A DNA stretch of 51,172 bases. It comes from Bacteroidales bacterium. Its GTDB lineage: Bacteria; Bacteroidota; Bacteroidia; Bacteroidales; JAFGHD01. The stretch spans positions 1 through 51,172 of the forward strand of contig JAFGME010000085.1 of NCBI GenBank assembly GCA_016927695.1, given 5' to 3'. The notes under the pieces are model-generated. The model saw nothing but the letters and a program-made list of their open reading frames with translations, had not been told where the DNA came from and searched no databases. A program made the translations under genes and the position numbers. Shown piece by piece: positions 27,249-35,611 of the stretch (position 1 is the stretch's first letter; every line of letters starts with the position of its first letter).

Positions 27249-27929
27249 ATGGAATACGCGGAAGAAACCATTTTGCTGGTAGATGACGATCCGGATATCC
27301 TGGAATTTCTTTCCTATAACCTGCGAAGAAACGGCTACAACGTATTTGTTTCGAACAATGGAACGGACGCCATTTTAAAAGCAAAGGAAGTATTGCCCCG
27401 GTTGGTTATACTGGATGTAATGATGCCCGGGATGGATGGAATAGAAACCTGTCAGGAGCTCAGAAAGATAGGAGAACTGAAAGAAACCGTAGTGGCTTTT
27501 CTGAGTGCGAGGGGTGAGGATTATTCTCAAATCGCCGGCTTTGAGGCCGGGGCTGATGATTACATAAAGAAACCTGTCAGACCGAACGTTTTGGTACACA
27601 GGGTGAAAGCCCTCTTAAAAAGGGCAGCCAGGCCGGAAGAAAGGGAGGATATCGTAAAACTGAAGGAACTCACTATTGACAGGGAGAAATATATCGTTAC
27701 CCGTGAAGGCAGAGATATTGTGCTGCCTAAAAAAGAGTTTGAGCTGCTGCTTTTTCTGGCTAAAAATCCCAGAAAAGTTTTTTCCCGGGACGAGATTTTT
27801 AACAATGTCTGGGGCGAAGATGTCGTGGTGGGCGATCGCACCATTGATGTTCATATCAGAAGGATCAGGGAGAAAGTGGGCATGAACATCATCAAGACCA
27901 TAAAGGGTGTTGGGTATTCCTATGCATAA
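27249..27929 (+). CDS. OmpR/PhoB family response regulator
   Basis: A 226-residue two-component regulator. Receiver domain: acidic pocket DDDPD at residues 12-16, phospho-acceptor Asp56 in LVILDVMMPGMDG and the conserved lysine in YIKKPV near 108. The C-terminal winged-helix domain has KEFELLLFLAKNPRKVFSRDEI and TIDVHIRRIREKVG. No histidine kinase gene is adjacent. Similar orphan regulators in Bacteroidota resemble PhoB/RprY. It may bind the phased direct repeats seen upstream of the receptor genes beginning 0.5 kb downstream. Its 3' end overlaps the convergent gene by 38 bases. Confidence 0.88.
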   Translation: MEYAEETILLVDDDPDILEFLSYNLRRNGYNVFVSNNGTDAILKAKEVLPRLVILDVMMPGMDGIETCQELRKIGELKETVVAFLSARGEDYSQIAGFEAGADDYIKKPVRPNVLVHRVKALLKRAARPEEREDIVKLKELTIDREKYIVTREGRDIVLPKKEFELLLFLAKNPRKVFSRDEIFNNVWGEDVVVGDRTIDVHIRRIREKVGMNIIKTIKGVGYSYA

Positions 27930-28389
27930 AGAGATGAAGCCCTGTTTCCAGATAATCCAAAGCCAGTCCGTATATCCCGGGGTCAAAGCTTTCCCTGGGC
28001 CCTGCAATGTTTAATGTAGCTATCCCTTTTGATATCAGCCATTCCTCCAATTCACCGGTATTCCCGGAAACGGGGATATGTTGCAAAAAATAAGGTTTTT
28101 CGTGTTTTTTGCATAGCTTCACGGTAAGCAGTGTTCCACTGTCCATTTTTGCGGCCATCAGTATCAATGTGCCATCGCTTTCTTTTATATTCGCTTCTGT
28201 TCTTGGGGGATATTTGTCAGAAGCGGTTTCGTTGAGGGGATATTTTTCAGGTATTGTGCCGTCTTCGGCTTTCCTTCCCCGTGGGCACCACCCGCCACAG
28301 ATTATCCCATTCCTGAGTGCAAAATCCAGGGCGGCCCGGTCAACGCCGGTTTGCCCTCCGCTGATTATTTTCCTGACTGATATATTCAC
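27892..28389 (-). CDS. Putative molybdenum carrier / YpsA-like protein
   Basis: A 165-residue cytosolic protein of the SLOG-like putative molybdenum carrier family. The N-terminal nucleotide-binding pattern is KIISGGQTGVDRAALDFAL, followed by GGWCPRGRKAEDG, TEANIKESDGTLI and a late GPRES motif. The family name derives from a plant molybdenum cofactor carrier; some members bind nucleotides, and true roles are unclear. Presence within 10 kb of xanthine dehydrogenase genes is suggestive but they are not in one operon. It is convergent with the response regulator. Confidence 0.75.
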   Translation of the reverse strand: MNISVRKIISGGQTGVDRAALDFALRNGIICGGWCPRGRKAEDGTIPEKYPLNETASDKYPPRTEANIKESDGTLILMAAKMDSGTLLTVKLCKKHEKPYFLQHIPVSGNTGELEEWLISKGIATLNIAGPRESFDPGIYGLALDYLETGLHLFMHRNTQHPLWS

Positions 28390-28422
28390 ATATTAAATAT
28401 TTATTAATTCGGTGTTGAATAG

Positions 28423-28489
28423 TTAACCTTAAATTCAAATTAACTTAAGATTACTTTAAATTGAAAGAGAATATTAAGCCTTTACTTTG
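28423..28489 (+). promoter_or_regulatory. Phased TTAAC element and -7 box before TonB receptor 1
   Basis: TTAAC at 28423, TTAAC at 28440 and TTACT at 28451 give spacings of 17 and 11 bases. TTACTTTG at 28482-28489 is a near-match to TAnnTTTG, 31 bases after the last repeat. The same 17/11 arrangement occurs before the lipoprotein gene at 41051. Direct repeats with 11-base period are typical of OmpR/PhoB-type regulators. Confidence 0.6.
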
Positions 28490-28524
28490 ACGCCATGTTT
28501 ATCAACATTTCTGTTTCTTTTAAT

Positions 28525-31452
28525 ATGCACAAAATGAATAGGTTACTAAAATTGTGTTTCCTGATTTCCTGGATGCTTCCCGTTCAGCTTATCGTTGCGC
28601 AAACAGGATCTGTTTCCGGAATCATTCAGGACAAAAAAACAAGGGAAACGCTTATCGGTGCAAATATAATAGTTAAAGGCACCACTCTGGGCGTTTCAAC
28701 TGATATCGATGGTAAGTTTAAACTTCAAGGATTGGATTCAGGCGCTTATACACTTGAAGTATCCTATATTTCCTATAAGCCGTTGACCCTTGATAACGTA
28801 AAAGTGGCTGCAGGAAAAAACACTGATTTGGTCATTATGCTGGAAGAAGACGCACAGTTGCTGGATGGGGTTACTGTTAGTGAACGAAAGAAAACAGATA
28901 CAGAGGTTTCCATGATCAGTTCCATCAAAGTGAGCAATGTTGCAGTAACCGGGATTACCAGCGAGCAGATAGCCAGATCGCTTGACAAAGATGCGGCGGA
29001 GGTGATCCGGAGGGTGCCCGGCGTTACCATTATTGATGATCGTTTTGTTGTGGTAAGAGGGTTGATGGACCGATATAATACCGTTTGGCTGAACCGGTCT
29101 TCAACACCCAGTTCCGAGGCGGATAAGAAATCTTTTTCTTTTGATGTGATTCCCAGCGCATCTTTGGACCGCATGATGATTTATAAAACCCCTGCACCCG
29201 AATTACCTGCTGATTTTGCGGGTGCGGCCATTCAGCTTTATACTAAAAATCTGCCCGAAAAAAATTCTGTAACTGTGGGATACAAAGCCGGATACAGACC
29301 GGAAACCACTTTCCGTGATTTTTATATGTACGAGGGAGGTAAAACCGACTGGCTTGGCTTTGATGATGGTACCCGTTCGCTGCCTGATGGTTTCCCTGGC
29401 ACAGATGACATTGAAGAATGGCATGACTGGGCTGACCTTGGTTTACCTGCTGAAGAAATGCAGGCCATCCTGGCAAATAAAAGGGCTAACCTCGAAAAGT
29501 GGGGTAGGTCTTTCAATAAAATATGGTCCGGATCCAGAAAAACTGCCCCGACCGACCATGCTTTGGATATTGAATTTCACCGCCGGTTTAAACTGCGAAA
29601 TTTGGAAGCAGGAAACATCACTTCCATAATTTACAGGAACGACCATAATTCTTACGAGGTTGACCTTGCCAGATACAGAATAAACGAAAACCTGGGGATC
29701 ATCGACACAAATTTTACATACACTGACAATGTGTATGATAATTCCGTTACCGTCGGGATTTTACATAACTGGTCATTCCTGCTTAAAAACGGAATGTTGC
29801 TGGAATTCAGGAATTTACTTAACCAGATTGGACGATCGGTGTACACAGAAAGAAACGGATTTGATTTCTACAGGGAAAGATTTGTCAGATCCTATGAGCT
29901 TGGCTATATGAACAGGACTACTTACTCAGGACAACTTGCCGGGAAATACGAGTTTAATGAAGACAGCGGCATCGACTGGGTATTGGGTTTTGCTTATGCC
30001 AACAGGAAGGATCCGGATGTGAGACGTGTTTACACCGTCAGGAACCAGGATTCGGATACTTCAGGTGTATTTTATGGGCAGTATGAGGCACAGTTTAATC
30101 CGGATGCCAATCCCGAGCTGAATGGAAGACTGTTTCTCGACCTGGAAGAACGAATATGGAATGCAGGAGCCAACTTCAGGAAAAAAGTCTATATCGGCGA
30201 TTTCACACCGGAAATAAAAACGGGCATATATACAGAGGTGAAAAACAGGGATTTCAATGCCCGGAACATTGGATTTGTTGTTGGAAAATCGAGTGAATTC
30301 AATGATACCCTGAAATTTATCAAACCCATTGACAGCATTTATTCCAACGCCAATATCAATTATCCCTACGGTATCCTGCTGGATGAAAAAACCAATGCAA
30401 CCGATTCATATAAGGGCGAAAACCAACTTGTTGCAGGCTACATTGGTTTGCTGTTGCCCTTCAGTGCACGATTGAACCTTTATACAGGGGTGAGGGCGGA
30501 ATGGAATAAGCAGAGATTGTCGGGATTTTATGACAATCCGGAAGCCGACAGCCTGGATGTGATTATTGATACGTTGAATTTCTTCCCTTCGGCTAATCTC
30601 ACCTGGGATCTTTCGGAGAAAACACAGATTCGCGCTTCATACGGGCTTACCATCAACAGGCCTGAATTCAGGGAAATTGCCCCGTTTTCCTATTATGATT
30701 TCATTACTCAGGCCCAGGTTTATGGAAACGACACTTCTCTGTCCAATGGGTATATTCATAATTATGATCTCAGGTTGGAATGGTATCCTTCTTTCGGTGA
30801 GATGGTTACCATTGGCGCCTTTTATAAAATGTTTATTGATCCCATCGAAAACACACTCATCCCGGGCAGCACCGAAAAATGGACTTTCCAGCCGGCAAAC
30901 GCTGTAGAATCAAGAAATTATGGACTTGAGGTGGATATAAGAAAAACATTTGCTTTCCTTGACAATTCAAACACCTTTTTCCGGAATTTCCGACATTTTA
31001 CCCTCATTTTCAACGCAGCATACATACAGAGCGAAGTGCAGGAGAAAAAGCAGTACATCAGAGACGACAAACGACCGATGCAGGGGCAATCCCCTTATAT
31101 TATCAACACGGGTTTGTATTACGACAACAGGAGCAAAGGTTTCATGGCCAGCGTTTTGTTCAATGTGATCGGGGAGAGGATCATTTTTGTGGGCGTTGAG
31201 GAACCTCATACTTACGAATTGCCCAGGAATTTACTTGAGTTCGCTTTCACAAAACAACTAGGGGAGCATTTTAAAATTAAGGGCGGGATCGAGGATATTC
31301 TGAATGAGCCTGTGAAATTGATTCAAACGGTTAATTATGAAATTGACACAGATGAGGATGGTATAAATGACAAATCAATTGAAAAAGAACTTGTTATGAG
31401 GTCATTCCGGCCTGGAAGCAAATTCAGTCTGGGGGTGTCATACACATTTTAG
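28525..31452 (+). CDS. TonB-dependent receptor 1
   Basis: A 975-residue outer-membrane receptor. Signal peptide LLKLCFLISWMLPVQLIVAQ, then a carboxypeptidase-regulatory-like domain of about 90 residues (GSVSGIIQDKKTRETLIGANI), a plug with VIRRVPGVTIID, FVVVRGLMDRYN and ELPADFAGAAIQL, and a 22-strand barrel ending in SLGVSYTF. It lacks the SusC signature and has no SusD partner. The text MYEGGKTDWLGFDDGTR is shared with the receptor at 42409, so both belong to one subfamily. The ATG at 28525 is used because the one at 28495 falls at the predicted transcription start; 28534 is an alternative. A cohesin-protein gene follows after 24 bp. The ligand is unknown. Confidence 0.85.
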   Translation: MHKMNRLLKLCFLISWMLPVQLIVAQTGSVSGIIQDKKTRETLIGANIIVKGTTLGVSTDIDGKFKLQGLDSGAYTLEVSYISYKPLTLDNVKVAAGKNTDLVIMLEEDAQLLDGVTVSERKKTDTEVSMISSIKVSNVAVTGITSEQIARSLDKDAAEVIRRVPGVTIIDDRFVVVRGLMDRYNTVWLNRSSTPSSEADKKSFSFDVIPSASLDRMMIYKTPAPELPADFAGAAIQLYTKNLPEKNSVTVGYKAGYRPETTFRDFYMYEGGKTDWLGFDDGTRSLPDGFPGTDDIEEWHDWADLGLPAEEMQAILANKRANLEKWGRSFNKIWSGSRKTAPTDHALDIEFHRRFKLRNLEAGNITSIIYRNDHNSYEVDLARYRINENLGIIDTNFTYTDNVYDNSVTVGILHNWSFLLKNGMLLEFRNLLNQIGRSVYTERNGFDFYRERFVRSYELGYMNRTTYSGQLAGKYEFNEDSGIDWVLGFAYANRKDPDVRRVYTVRNQDSDTSGVFYGQYEAQFNPDANPELNGRLFLDLEERIWNAGANFRKKVYIGDFTPEIKTGIYTEVKNRDFNARNIGFVVGKSSEFNDTLKFIKPIDSIYSNANINYPYGILLDEKTNATDSYKGENQLVAGYIGLLLPFSARLNLYTGVRAEWNKQRLSGFYDNPEADSLDVIIDTLNFFPSANLTWDLSEKTQIRASYGLTINRPEFREIAPFSYYDFITQAQVYGNDTSLSNGYIHNYDLRLEWYPSFGEMVTIGAFYKMFIDPIENTLIPGSTEKWTFQPANAVESRNYGLEVDIRKTFAFLDNSNTFFRNFRHFTLIFNAAYIQSEVQEKKQYIRDDKRPMQGQSPYIINTGLYYDNRSKGFMASVLFNVIGERIIFVGVEEPHTYELPRNLLEFAFTKQLGEHFKIKGGIEDILNEPVKLIQTVNYEIDTDEDGINDKSIEKELVMRSFRPGSKFSLGVSYTF

Positions 31453-31476
31453 AAAATGCCAAATAAAACTTACATT

Positions 31477-33465
31477 ATGAGAAATTGTTTATTCTGCTTC
31501 CTTTTGATTATTGCAGTATCAAACACATTTAATTCCTTCGGGCAAACCGCCACTTTGGGAAATGTGATTTCAGCTCCGGGAGAACAAGCGCTTGTTCCTT
31601 TGTCATTTTCCGGGCTTGACAACGTGGGAGCCGTGTCTTTGTATATTGTTTTCGATGACGATGTGGCCGTTTTTACCGACATAACCAATCTGGCTCCCGA
31701 AGCGGAAGGTACTCTTGCCAATGCTACAGTGATGATGGACAGCACGGTAGTCGGGATTTCATGGGTGGCCCCCGGAAGTTCCGGAGTTGATTTCCCGGAC
31801 GGAAAATTTTTCGATCTGCGATTTACTTATAATAATGGAACAAGCCCTTTAAATTTCTTCACCCTGATATGCGAAATTGTGGACTGGGACCTAAACGTAA
31901 TCAATATGACTTACAGCAATGGGAGCATTGCGGGTAACACCGGCGCCGCTTACAGTGCCTGGAACGGTACGGGCGACTGGAGCGATCCGCAGTATTGGAG
32001 TAACGGGATACCGGGATCATCAACCTATGCGTTGATAGAATCAGGCGAGGTCAATGTCTTTTCCGGCGCCGTATGCAATAAAATGAAAGTGGAACAGGGG
32101 GCCTCACTCAGCATCCAGCCTGAATTTTTTCTTACAATCTTTGACAGCCTGATCGTGAACGGATCGTTTTCCATCCTTTCTTCATCGATTGGTACGGGTT
32201 CACTTATTGTTTCAGGAGAGATTATCAACACAGGAAACCTAAGTGTTCAACGATTCATTGCCGGCAACGGAAACAGGGCACATCTTATTTCATCGCCGGC
32301 GACGGGTCAGACTGCTGCAGCGCTGGGCGCTGCAATCATCAGTAAATACAAGGAGATGACTCAGGAGTGGACAAACCTCAGCGCGTCCGATGAATTGATC
32401 GCGGGAACAGGTTACAGGGTTGTGGCCCCTGCTGACGAAACTTACTCATTCAGCGGGCTGATCCATAATAATGATGTAACCCCCGCTATCAGCTTTTCAA
32501 CTTCGGGCGGAACCCTTTTTCCCGCAGGCGCCAATCTCATTGGAAACCCTTTCACTTCAGCCATTTCCTGGAATAGCGCCGGCTGGACCAAAACCCATGT
32601 CGATGCCTCAGTTTACGTTTGGAACGGCGTTTCATATGTTTCCTGGAACGGTGAAATTGGTTCGCTGGAAAACGGAATCATCCCTTCCATGCAGGGTTTC
32701 TTCGTCATCGCCCATGGCGTTTCCCCACAGATAACCATTCCTGAGGGTGCAAGGATTCACCATAACCAGCCTTTTTATAAAGAAGAAAAAGAACCGGAAA
32801 ATATGCTGAAAATGATTTTGACGAACGGCATGCACGAAGATCAGGCTTATTTTCAGTTTAAGTCACCTGCTTCCGGAAAGTTTGATAATCAATATGATGC
32901 TTATAAGCTCAAGGGTTTGGATGATGCGCTTCAGATGTACAGTTTTACATCTCAGGATGTTCCTCTTTCCATCAATGTTTTTCCGGCTCCCGTATCCGAT
33001 TCGGCGCTTCCGCTCGGAATAATGATACCGGATCCCGGAGAGTATAAAATCATAAGGTCTGATTTTTCAATTTATGGAAAACCGGTTTATCTTAAAGATA
33101 TTGAAACCGGGGATACCCTGAACATGAAAACAGATTCGGTTTACAGTTTTACCTCTGAGGCCGGGGTTTTCAATGAGCGGTTTTTACTCTATTTTTCCGT
33201 ACCGGTAAGTTCGGTAGAAGAAACTGCCTTTGCCGGTGTTCAGATATATGGTTTTAACGGACGGATCTTCATCAACAGTCCGCGTTCATTACATGGAGCC
33301 ACTGTGGAGGTGTATGACCTGAGCGGAAAAAGAATACTTCATGAAGAAATAAATACAGGAAACAACCCTGTCATTTCATTCAATGGGCAAAGCGGCTCTT
33401 TATTCATTGTCAGGCTGTTCGATGGGAAATTCTCAGTATCACAAAAAATCATATTGCCTGACTAA
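31477..33465 (+). CDS. Exported cohesin-domain protein with T9SS sorting domain (A)
   Basis: A 662-residue protein with a signal peptide (CLFCFLLIIAVSNTFNSFGQ). Residues about 22-150 form a cohesin-like beta-sandwich: PGEQALVPLSFSGLDNVGAVSLYI, then GISWVAPGSSG and FPDGKFFDLRFTY. The middle, about 155-480, has WNGTGDWSDPQYWSNG and beta-solenoid-like strands, then LISSPATG and NLIGNPFTSAISWN. The C-terminus, from about 581, is a type IX sorting domain (VEVYDLSGKRILHEE, SQKIILPD). The ATG at 31477 is preferred over 31456 because it starts the signal peptide. Cohesins bind dockerins, and candidate partners are encoded at 34252 and 35612. It shares its full architecture with the protein at 38691. 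Confidence 0.82.
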   Translation: MRNCLFCFLLIIAVSNTFNSFGQTATLGNVISAPGEQALVPLSFSGLDNVGAVSLYIVFDDDVAVFTDITNLAPEAEGTLANATVMMDSTVVGISWVAPGSSGVDFPDGKFFDLRFTYNNGTSPLNFFTLICEIVDWDLNVINMTYSNGSIAGNTGAAYSAWNGTGDWSDPQYWSNGIPGSSTYALIESGEVNVFSGAVCNKMKVEQGASLSIQPEFFLTIFDSLIVNGSFSILSSSIGTGSLIVSGEIINTGNLSVQRFIAGNGNRAHLISSPATGQTAAALGAAIISKYKEMTQEWTNLSASDELIAGTGYRVVAPADETYSFSGLIHNNDVTPAISFSTSGGTLFPAGANLIGNPFTSAISWNSAGWTKTHVDASVYVWNGVSYVSWNGEIGSLENGIIPSMQGFFVIAHGVSPQITIPEGARIHHNQPFYKEEKEPENMLKMILTNGMHEDQAYFQFKSPASGKFDNQYDAYKLKGLDDALQMYSFTSQDVPLSINVFPAPVSDSALPLGIMIPDPGEYKIIRSDFSIYGKPVYLKDIETGDTLNMKTDSVYSFTSEAGVFNERFLLYFSVPVSSVEETAFAGVQIYGFNGRIFINSPRSLHGATVEVYDLSGKRILHEEINTGNNPVISFNGQSGSLFIVRLFDGKFSVSQKIILPD

Positions 33466-33517
33466 ATGACCGGTTGTTACTCCTGGTTGCGTAAACATAA
33501 AATTTAATAATAAAAGT

Positions 33518-34237
33518 ATGAAAAAGAAATTACTCCTCCTTCATGTAATCGTTTGTATAATGATTACGATCCCAATCCTGTCCAAAGCCCAGGAAATACG
33601 CCTTGACACTTTGGAAGCCAATCCCGGTGACACCTTGCTGGTGCACCTTAAGTTTTACGGGCTGCTTGATGTCGGTGCAATTACGCTTTATATTGCCTTC
33701 GACACCACTGTGATGGATTTTATTGAGATTACCAACCTCATTCCCGAAGCTGCCGGAACACTGGCCAACGCATTGCCGCAGGGCGATGATTACGTGGTTG
33801 GAATTTCATGGCTTACATCAGGCGTGGGTGTAAACTTTCCCGATGGCGTTGTGCTTGACATTAAGTTCTATTATAAAGGAGCAAGTTCCGGATTGATGTT
33901 TACAGAATTGTGCGAAGTGGTTGACTGGGAGGTGAATCCTATTGGAGTGACCTATTTTGATGGATACGTTTATGAACATGTCGTCGGAATCACAGAGCAT
34001 GCTCCGTCAGCGGATGTGCAAATCAGTGCATTTTCAGATTGTCTCTTTTTTGAGCTGCCAGCGCCGCAGGAAAACCTCAATCTTAGCATCTATGACATTT
34101 CCGGCCGACTTGTACACTCCTCTTTTTATCAAACTTTTTTCAGGGAATCCATTCCTGTTACCCTGAACAAAGGAGTACACCTGATCATACTTAATAAGAA
34201 CGGTTTTAATACTTCAAAAAAAATATACATCCATTAA
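33518..34237 (+). CDS. Small cohesin-domain protein with T9SS sorting domain (B)
   Basis: A 239-residue exported protein with little beyond one cohesin-like module and a sorting signal. Signal peptide about 1-24 (LLLHVIVCIMITIPILSKAQ), cohesin-like residues about 27-150 (NPGDTLLVHLKFYGLLDVGAI, GISWLTSGVGVNFPDG, ELCEVVDWEVNPIGVTYFDG), T9SS sorting domain about 160-239 (NLSIYDISGRLVHSS, SKKIYIH). It is probably attached to the cell surface as a minimal docking point. It sits 52 bp after protein A and 14 bp before protein C. Confidence 0.82.
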   Translation: MKKKLLLLHVIVCIMITIPILSKAQEIRLDTLEANPGDTLLVHLKFYGLLDVGAITLYIAFDTTVMDFIEITNLIPEAAGTLANALPQGDDYVVGISWLTSGVGVNFPDGVVLDIKFYYKGASSGLMFTELCEVVDWEVNPIGVTYFDGYVYEHVVGITEHAPSADVQISAFSDCLFFELPAPQENLNLSIYDISGRLVHSSFYQTFFRESIPVTLNKGVHLIILNKNGFNTSKKIYIH

Positions 34238-34251
34238 AAAATTACAACATT

Positions 34252-35409
34252 ATGAAAAAAATTCTGTCCCTTGTAATAATTGCAATTGCCATCGGTTTAC
34301 CGGGCAGGTCGCAGACTGCGTCCCTCAGTAACATTATTGCAAATCCGGGTGAGGACATTCTTGTTCCCCTGAACTTCTCAGGGCTGTTGAATGTTGGCGC
34401 CATATCCCTGTTTATCCAGTATGACACTGCCGTGCTGACTTTCAACGGCATTACCAATATTTCACCTGAAGCGGCGGGAATGTTAGCCAACGGGATGACA
34501 AGCCCTGTTCAGGTAGGCCTCTCATGGGTAGCGCCGGGTACCAGCGGGGTAAATTTTAATGACGGTAAAGTTCTTGATTTACAGTTTACTTATCTTGGAG
34601 GTTCATGTTCACTTATTTTCCCGGGATATTGTGAAGTGGTTGACTGGGACTTGAACCTGATCCCTGTTGTTTACACTCATGGCTCTGTTTCATCACCTGC
34701 CATTACCCTTGATCTCAAAGTTTTCCTCGAAGGCCCCTACCAGACAGGGATGGGCGGCATGATGAAAACCGATTTACTGAATGGCGGACATATTCCGTTA
34801 AGTCAGCCTTTTAATCCTTCGCTTCCTTTTTATGGAAATCCGAACCCGTTCTGGTATTATTCCGGTACTGAAAGTGTGACATCCATACCTTTGGGAGTGG
34901 TAGACTGGGTTTTGGTTGAAATCAGGGACGCCGCCTCTGCCGGTTCAGCCACCAGCGCCACCTCGGAAGCCAAAAAAGCGCTTTTCCTTTTATATGATGG
35001 AAGCATTGTTGATGTCGACGGTGTTAGCCTTCCAGAGTTTGATGTCACCATTGACAACGGACTGTTTATAGTGGTTTTCCACAGGAATCATCTTCCGGTC
35101 ATCAATAACAATCCGATTACCGGAACAGGCAATTTTTATACTTATGATTTCAGTGCAGGAGCAGGACAGGTATTCGGAGGTGTGAATGCTCACGTTGAAG
35201 TTGAGCCGGGTATTTTTGCCATGTTTGGAGGCGATGGAAACGGAGATAACAATGCCAATAACGGTGATAAGATCAATGTTTGGACTGTGGATGTAGGTCT
35301 TTCGGGATATCTTGCCGGCGACTTCGGCGTTGACGGTCAGTGCAGTAACCAGGACAAGGTAGATGTATGGGTTCCCAATGCAGGGGCCAGCTCCCAGGTA
35401 CCCAATTAA
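34252..35409 (+). CDS. Exported cohesin protein with C-terminal dockerin-like module (C)
   Basis: A 385-residue exported protein. Signal peptide KILSLVIIAIAIGLPGRSQ, cohesin-like domain about 22-150 (NPGEDILVPLNFSGLLNVGAI, LSWVAPGTSGVNFNDGK, YCEVVDWDLN), a second beta-domain about 155-320 with VDWVLVEIRDAASAG, then two dockerin-like calcium loops: GDGNGDNNANNGDKINVW near 327 and GDFGVDGQCSNQDKVDVW, ending in NAGASSQVP. It has no T9SS sorting domain. Carrying both halves of a cohesin-dockerin pair would make it an adaptor able to chain proteins. The dockerin-like form of Bacteroidota is not proven to bind cohesin, so the adaptor role is inferred. A terminator follows. Confidence 0.82.
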   Translation: MKKILSLVIIAIAIGLPGRSQTASLSNIIANPGEDILVPLNFSGLLNVGAISLFIQYDTAVLTFNGITNISPEAAGMLANGMTSPVQVGLSWVAPGTSGVNFNDGKVLDLQFTYLGGSCSLIFPGYCEVVDWDLNLIPVVYTHGSVSSPAITLDLKVFLEGPYQTGMGGMMKTDLLNGGHIPLSQPFNPSLPFYGNPNPFWYYSGTESVTSIPLGVVDWVLVEIRDAASAGSATSATSEAKKALFLLYDGSIVDVDGVSLPEFDVTIDNGLFIVVFHRNHLPVINNNPITGTGNFYTYDFSAGAGQVFGGVNAHVEVEPGIFAMFGGDGNGDNNANNGDKINVWTVDVGLSGYLAGDFGVDGQCSNQDKVDVWVPNAGASSQVPN

Positions 35410-35434
35410 CCTCAATATATATCTTGCCATTATT

Positions 35435-35468
35435 GAATGCCTGTTGAGAAACAGGCATTCTTATTTTC
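35435..35468 (+). terminator. Intrinsic terminator after cohesin protein C
   Basis: GAATGCCTGTT (35435-35445), loop gaga, AACAGGCATTC (35450-35460) is a perfect 11-bp stem followed by TTATTTT. It ends the unit starting with TonB receptor 1 and separates it from the beta-helix gene. Confidence 0.75.
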
Positions 35469-35490
35469 CTGAAAAACAGTATTTTATATA

Positions 35491-35576
35491 TTAACATTAA
35501 TTTAAATTTCCTAACAATTAATTAATATTTAATTAAACTTATGGCTAAATCCTTTCGGGCTTTACAGGATACTTTT
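35491..35576 (+). promoter_or_regulatory. AT-rich control region with phased TTAA repeats before the beta-helix gene
   Basis: TTAAC 35491, TTAAA 35502, TTAAT 35522 and TTAAA 35533 include two 11-base steps. TACTTTT at 35570-35576 lies at the expected place of a -7 box. The motif is looser than at the two receptor units and the region is very AT-rich, so chance occurrence is possible. Confidence 0.4.
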
Positions 35577-35611
35577 ACACCATGTTAAACTTTTTAAAAA
35601 TTGATTTATTT

